From positions 1-64,000 of the forward strand of contig JAUSLV010000002.1 of NCBI GenBank assembly GCA_030645495.1: a stretch of DNA of 64,000 nucleotides. Reading direction: 5' to 3'. This document shows, piece by piece, positions 60,440-64,000 of this stretch; the stretch's first letter is position 1; every line of letters starts with the position of its first letter. The translations under genes were made by a program, and so were the position numbers. The notes under the pieces were generated by a model. It saw only the letters and a program-made list of their open reading frames with translations. It was not told the DNA's origin and made no database searches. The stretch comes from Actinomycetota bacterium (lineage in GTDB: Bacteria > Actinomycetota > Acidimicrobiia > Acidimicrobiales > Ilumatobacteraceae).

Positions 60440-61054
60440 TCATTCCCCTGGCGGCATCGGCCGCTCCGGGTCGAACGTGCAGTTCGTCAATGTCCACGGG
60501 CCGCCGGCGGTGTCGCGCATTGCGTTCAGGATCACCGACGCCGGGAACATGGTGGGGTCGGTGAAGTACAACCCGAGCAGGCGTTGCAGCGCGGCCTGGA
60601 AGCCTGGATCATCGGCCAGCGAGATGTCGTAGGTGCGGAACTCGGCGATCTTCCCACCACGCACGAACACCATGTAGCCGGTGTTGCCGGCGCTGACCTC
60701 GAAGTCGTAGGACGAACTCATCACGTCGATGCCGTAGACCGTGAGGATCTCCAAGCCGACGTAGCTGTCGGCACCAGGATCGCCCTCGGGGAGGTACCCC
60801 TCGAACGTGGTGTACTCCGCACCAGCGCACAGGGCTTCGGTGGGCGGTGGCAGCGCGACGAGTTCGACCACCGGATCGGATGTCGGGGCTGCGGTGTCGT
60901 CGGTCGGTGGCGACGAGTCGGACGCGTCCGTGGGGTCGGACGTGGACACCTCGCTGGGTTTGTCGTCCGACGAACAACCGGCAGTGGCCGGGAGCAAGGC
61001 GGCGACGAGCACCGCGGCGAACAGATACCTGTGACCCCGCGAAGTCTCTCTCAT
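60440..61054 (-). CDS. Small lipoprotein of unknown function
   Basis: A 204-residue lipoprotein with a signal peptide ending PATAGCSSDD (lipobox Cys near 27), then an acidic Ser/Thr/Pro-rich linker and a compact domain containing DSYVGLEILTVYGIDV and YDFEVSAGNTGYMVF. No family recognised. The linker style is shared with the other lipoproteins in this window. Confidence 0.72.
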   Translation of the reverse strand: MRETSRGHRYLFAAVLVAALLPATAGCSSDDKPSEVSTSDPTDASDSSPPTDDTAAPTSDPVVELVALPPPTEALCAGAEYTTFEGYLPEGDPGADSYVGLEILTVYGIDVMSSSYDFEVSAGNTGYMVFVRGGKIAEFRTYDISLADDPGFQAALQRLLGLYFTDPTMFPASVILNAMRDTAGGPWTLTNCTFDPERPMPPGE

Positions 61055-61158
61055 GGCTTCACTGTCGCGCCGCGGAGCCTCCACGGCGAGAGGCGATCGG
61101 CACCGCCTCGTGTAATCGCCCCCTGGGCCAACCCGCGCCCGACCCCGTGGGTGCGGGT

Positions 61159-62529
61159 TCAGGCGTTGATCACCGGCACCTGCGCCATAGCCGCGGCGAC
61201 GGCTTCGTCGCTGAGGTCGAGATCCACCATCTTGCCGGCGAGGAAGCTCTCGTACGACGCGAGATCGAGGTGGCCGTGGCCGCACAGCGCGGTGAGGATC
61301 ACCTTCTCCTCGCCGCTCTCCTTGCACGCAAGCGCTTCTCGGATCGCGGCGGCGATCGCATGCGTGGGTTCGGGGGCGGGCACGATGCCCTCACTGCGCG
61401 CGAACTGCACGGCGCCGGTGAAGCACTCGACCTGCGGGATCGCGATCGCCTCGGCCAGGCCCAGCTCGTAGATGTGGCTGACGAGCGGCGACATGCCGTG
61501 GTAGCGAAGGCCACCAGCGTGGATCGGGTCGGGGATGAACCCGTGGCCCAGCGTGTGCATCTTCATCAGCGGCGTGAGGCCGGCAGTGTCGCCGAAGTCG
61601 TAGCGATACTCGCCTTTCGTGAGGCTGGGGCACGCGGCCGGCTCGACACAGCGAATGGTGGGGTTCATCTTCCCGGCCAGCTTCTCGCGCAAGAACGGGA
61701 AGGCCAGGCCGCCGAAGTTGCTGCCACCGCCGGTGCAGCCCACCAACACGTCGGGCGTCTCGCCCACCTTGGCCAGCTGCAGCAACGCTTCTTCACCGAT
61801 GATCGTCTGGTGCATCAGCACATGGTTCAGCACACTGCCCAGCGAGTAGCGCACGGTGGGGTCGGCGACGGCCATCATCACCGCTTCGGAAATGGCGATG
61901 CCCAGGCTGCCCGGGTGATCAGGGTTCTCGGCCAGCAGCGCGCGGCCGTACTCGGTTTCCATCGACGGGCTGGGGTGCAGCGTGGCGCCGTAGATCTCCA
62001 TCATCGTCTTGCGGCCGGGCTTGGCGCGATACGACGCGGCCACCTGCCACACTTCGCACTCGAGGCCGAACTGCGCGGTGGCGAACGCCAACGAGGTACC
62101 CCACTGGCCTGCCCCGGTCTCGGTGGTGAGCTTCCGGATGCCCTCCTGCTTGTTGTAGTACGCCTGGGGCACGGCGGTGTTCGGCTTGTGCGAGCCGGCC
62201 GGGCTGACGCCCTCGTACTTGTAGTAGATGCGCGCCGGCGTGCCCAGCAGCTTCTCCAGGCGGTGGGCGCGGTACAGCGGGCTTGGCCGCCACAGGCGGT
62301 AGATGTCGAGCACCCCGCCAGGGATGTCGGTGTAGCGCTGTGTGCTGACTTCCTGCTCGATCAGCGCCATCGGGAAGAGCGGCGCGAAGTCGTCGGGGCC
62401 GGCGGGCTGCAGGGTGCCAGGATGCAGCGCCGGCGGCGGCGGCGCCGGCAGATCGGGGATGACGTTGTACCACTGCGTGGGCATCTCGTCTTCGGTGAGC
62501 AGGATCTTGTTCGGAACGTTCCCAGCCAT
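61159..62529 (-). CDS. TrpB-like pyridoxal-phosphate enzyme (TrpB2 type)
   Basis: A 456-residue PLP enzyme. The Schiff-base Lys is Lys115 in SPAGSHKPNTA, the phosphate-binding loop is CTGGGSNFGG and substrate-site segments AGQWGT and ALCGHGH are present. Its N-terminal extension and sequence type match TrpB2, which can make tryptophan from serine and indole without TrpA. No other trp gene is nearby, so it may serve indole salvage. TAGCGT 7 nt before the ATG suggests a leaderless mRNA. Confidence 0.9.
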   Translation of the reverse strand: MAGNVPNKILLTEDEMPTQWYNVIPDLPAPPPPALHPGTLQPAGPDDFAPLFPMALIEQEVSTQRYTDIPGGVLDIYRLWRPSPLYRAHRLEKLLGTPARIYYKYEGVSPAGSHKPNTAVPQAYYNKQEGIRKLTTETGAGQWGTSLAFATAQFGLECEVWQVAASYRAKPGRKTMMEIYGATLHPSPSMETEYGRALLAENPDHPGSLGIAISEAVMMAVADPTVRYSLGSVLNHVLMHQTIIGEEALLQLAKVGETPDVLVGCTGGGSNFGGLAFPFLREKLAGKMNPTIRCVEPAACPSLTKGEYRYDFGDTAGLTPLMKMHTLGHGFIPDPIHAGGLRYHGMSPLVSHIYELGLAEAIAIPQVECFTGAVQFARSEGIVPAPEPTHAIAAAIREALACKESGEEKVILTALCGHGHLDLASYESFLAGKMVDLDLSDEAVAAAMAQVPVINA

Positions 62530-62590
62530 GCGCGAAACGCTAGTCAAGCGATCGCCATGGAGGCGACGTGACGCCGCCTGTCAGGTGCGC

Positions 62591-62677
62591 CTACCGCAGG
62601 ATCAGCACGACCACGACGATGATGAGCAGGAGGGTGAGGAACCCTCCGCCGATGTACAGACCGGATGCGAGCAACAT
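62591..62677 (-). CDS. 28-residue hydrophobic membrane peptide
   Basis: A tiny gene: Met start, then a nearly unbroken hydrophobic stretch (GGGFLTLLLIIVVVVLILR at the end). GAAAGGA stands about 6 nt before the ATG, better than for most genes here. It lies after another tiny hydrophobic protein gene on the same strand. Likely a single-span membrane peptide; function unknown. Confidence 0.55.
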   Translation of the reverse strand: MLLASGLYIGGGFLTLLLIIVVVVLILR

Positions 62678-62690
62678 GATGTGTCCTTTC

Positions 62691-62740
62691 GTCGAAGTGG
62701 GTGTCGAAGTGGGTGTCGAAGTGAAGAGCGAAGTGGGTGT
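62691..62740. repeat. Short tandem repeat (12-bp unit GTCGAAGTGGGT)
   Basis: Two exact copies at 62691-62702 and 62703-62714, a partial third and degenerate continuation to about 62740. It separates the two tiny membrane-protein genes and may vary in copy number. Confidence 0.6.
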
Positions 62741-62742
62741 CG

Positions 62743-62898
62743 TCACCAGTAGTGCGCGCGGGAGCCGACCTGGTGGCCGCTGCGGCCGAGCAGCACGAGT
62801 ACGAGGCCCACGATCAACACGATCACCCCTGCGGTCCAGAGGACACCGATGTTGAACAGCAGGCCGAGCAGCAGGAGGACGATTCCGAGGGTGATCAT
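62743..62898 (-). CDS. DUF6131-like small hydrophobic protein
   Basis: A 51-residue protein with two hydrophobic helices (LGIVLLLLGLLFNIGVLW and AGVIVLIVGLVLVLLG) and a short tail GRSGHQVGSRAHYW. This matches the small actinobacterial hydrophobic protein family DUF6131, whose role is unknown. TATGCG ends 6 nt before the ATG at 62898, in line with a leaderless mRNA. Confidence 0.7.
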   Translation of the reverse strand: MITLGIVLLLLGLLFNIGVLWTAGVIVLIVGLVLVLLGRSGHQVGSRAHYW

Positions 62899-62935
62899 GT
62901 GCTTCGCATACCCCGGGTGGCCGCGGTTCAAACGC

Positions 62936-63688
62936 TCAGCTCGTGGCTGCCGGATTCTCCGACAGGTGGTCTCGTAGCAGCGCCAGGCTGGCGGCGATGA
63001 GGCGGCCAACGTGCACCTGGCTGGTACCGATCTCCTGGGCGATCTGCTCCTGGCTCATCCCCTCGAAGAAGCGCAGCGTGAGAATGCGGCGCTCGCGCGG
63101 GCGCAGGTGATCGAGGAGCCCGATCACCACCTCGCGGTCGAGCACGTGTTCGAAGTCGGTGTCGCTGCTCGAACGATCGCTCCCGCCCCTGGCATCGAGT
63201 TGCTGAGTGCGGTACGCGAGGTTCGACTCCAACGACTCGATCACCTGATCGACGGGCACGTTCAAGCGGTCGGCGATCTCGTCGACTCGCGGCGACCGCT
63301 CGAGGGTTAGCGTGAGTTCCTCGCGCATCGCGTTCACTGCGCCGCGCAGGTCTTTGGCCCGCCGCGGCACATGCACACTCCATGTGCGGTCACGGAAGTG
63401 GCGGCGCAACTCGCCGAGGATCGTGGGCGTGGCGAAGGCAGCGAACGGCACGCCGCGCTCGGGACTGAACCGATCGATCGCCTTCAGCAAGCCGATCTGA
63501 GCCACCTGCGTGAGATCGTCGAACGGCTCACCACGATCCCAGAAGCGACGGGCCGTGCGCACCGCCAGCCATGACTCGTGCGCAGCGATCTCCATCCGCA
63601 ACGCCGGATCGTGCGTGACCGCCAGCCGCTCGAGCGCCGTGTTCAGCCACTGCTCGTCGGCTGCACCGAGTGCCGACTCGGGGATCAT
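62936..63688 (-). CDS. SigB/SigF-type stress RNA polymerase sigma factor
   Basis: A 250-residue group 3 sigma factor. Region 2 includes FDDLTQVAQIGLLKAIDRF and GVPFAAFATPTILGELRRHFRD, region 3 the SPRVDEIADRLNV segment, and region 4 RPRERRILTLRFFEGMSQEQIAQEIGTSQ. It belongs to the SigB/SigF clade controlled by RsbW-like anti-sigma factors. Its ATG overlaps the stop of the gene before it (ATGA), which encodes such a factor. Confidence 0.92.
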   Translation of the reverse strand: MIPESALGAADEQWLNTALERLAVTHDPALRMEIAAHESWLAVRTARRFWDRGEPFDDLTQVAQIGLLKAIDRFSPERGVPFAAFATPTILGELRRHFRDRTWSVHVPRRAKDLRGAVNAMREELTLTLERSPRVDEIADRLNVPVDQVIESLESNLAYRTQQLDARGGSDRSSSDTDFEHVLDREVVIGLLDHLRPRERRILTLRFFEGMSQEQIAQEIGTSQVHVGRLIAASLALLRDHLSENPAATS

Positions 63689-64000
63689 CCGACAGCAACG
63701 TGCGCGACCATCGCCCAGATGTGCGCGCTACCTTCCTGGTGTTCGAGACCGTGCTCCGTGCACACGCTCGCCAACACCGTGCTGCACACCGCAAGGTCGG
63801 GGTGCTGTGCGTCGAAGTGTTCGGCCGCGCTGCGGCCGTGGATCTCCAGGCCGCTCTCGGTGACGACGAATCGCACGTCGATCGCCGCGCCCTCGCCATG
63901 CTCGACGAGCGCGAGCAGCACCTCGCTGACCGCGACCTTGATGTCCTCGATCTCGTCGACCGAGAAACCGGCCAGCGATGCGACACCACTTGCCGCGAGA
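63685..64000 (-). CDS. RsbW-like anti-sigma factor, C-terminal part (5' end outside window)
   Basis: About 105 residues are visible, continuing past the right edge. SLAGFSVDEIEDIKVAVSEV near the edge is the N-box helix of the HATPase fold, with Glu as general base. The Asn usual after it is not obvious (LLALVEHG). The rest corresponds to the C-terminal strands. It would sequester the sigma factor encoded just downstream, with which it overlaps by 4 bp. The start is not in the window. Confidence 0.75.
   Translation of the reverse strand, partial: LAASGVASLAGFSVDEIEDIKVAVSEVLLALVEHGEGAAIDVRFVVTESGLEIHGRSAAEHFDAQHPDLAVCSTVLASVCTEHGLEHQEGSAHIWAMVAHVAVG

Overview
The window is very GC-rich, densely coded, and rich in GTG starts, ATGA/GTGA stop-start overlaps and apparently leaderless genes (a TANNNT-like box 6-7 nt before the start codon). 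With F420/LLM-type and PPOX-type oxidoreductases, a SigB/SigF-type sigma factor with an RsbW-like partner, zinc anti-sigma pairs, DUF7064/7065-like proteins and many small lipoproteins, it looks like an actinobacterial chromosome, plausibly of the Acidimicrobiia (Ilumatobacter-like). No rRNA or tRNA gene is present to confirm that.

Layout. 0-6 kb: end of an HTH protein, a CxxC membrane protein, a three-gene FtsX-type ABC exporter on the minus strand, then an SRPBCC protein and an LLM oxidoreductase. 6.1-10.5 kb: a FucI-like protein followed by the complete AmmeMemoRadiSam trio (radical SAM enzyme, Memo-like protein B, AMMECR1-like protein A) and a methyltransferase, all on the plus strand. 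10.5-20.6 kb: LysM-like protein, membrane hydrolase operon, GDPD plus DUF7064-like pair, phosphotransferase, a PAS/GAF/EAL phosphodiesterase, and an amidohydrolase preceded by a DosR-like box. 20.8-34.5 kb: YgeW/YgeY-like carbamoyltransferase and M20 hydrolase, ECF sigma/anti-sigma, dehydrogenases, polysaccharide deacetylase, and an aldo/keto reductase with a second DUF7064-like protein.

34.6-47.25 kb is the accessory region and the main discovery. It contains an MFS exporter and then a mainly unidirectional series of small genes (PPOX, SDR, ankyrin, Phd/VapC toxin-antitoxin, a DUF6188-like protein, an immunity-like protein, small membrane proteins). They are separated by about a dozen diverged copies of a repeat of roughly 57-60 bp. 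Each well-preserved copy has a conserved left half built on CTGCCG, then a promoter (TGGACA, 17 bp, CAnnnT) placed so that the start codon lies 6-8 nt after the -10 box. The repeat can also fold into an attC-like stem with one extra base, but it has no canonical integron core sites and no integrase is in the window. An IS110-family element with a frameshifted transposase gene sits exactly inside one repeat copy. Its 5' non-coding end, where IS110 bridge RNAs are encoded, carries a 10-nt match to the target flank.

47.25-64 kb returns to ordinary chromosome: a D-aminoacylase-like amidohydrolase, a beta-helix lipoprotein, pterin dehydratase, glutathione peroxidase, a two-component system divergent from a Cys-repeat secreted protein with a large inverted-repeat operator between them, an HtrA-like protease, lipoproteins, a TrpB2-like enzyme, two tiny hydrophobic proteins and a SigB/SigF-type sigma factor with its anti-sigma partner cut by the window edge. 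A separate 39-bp four-arm palindromic repeat occurs at about 0.15, 21.3 and 47.15 kb.
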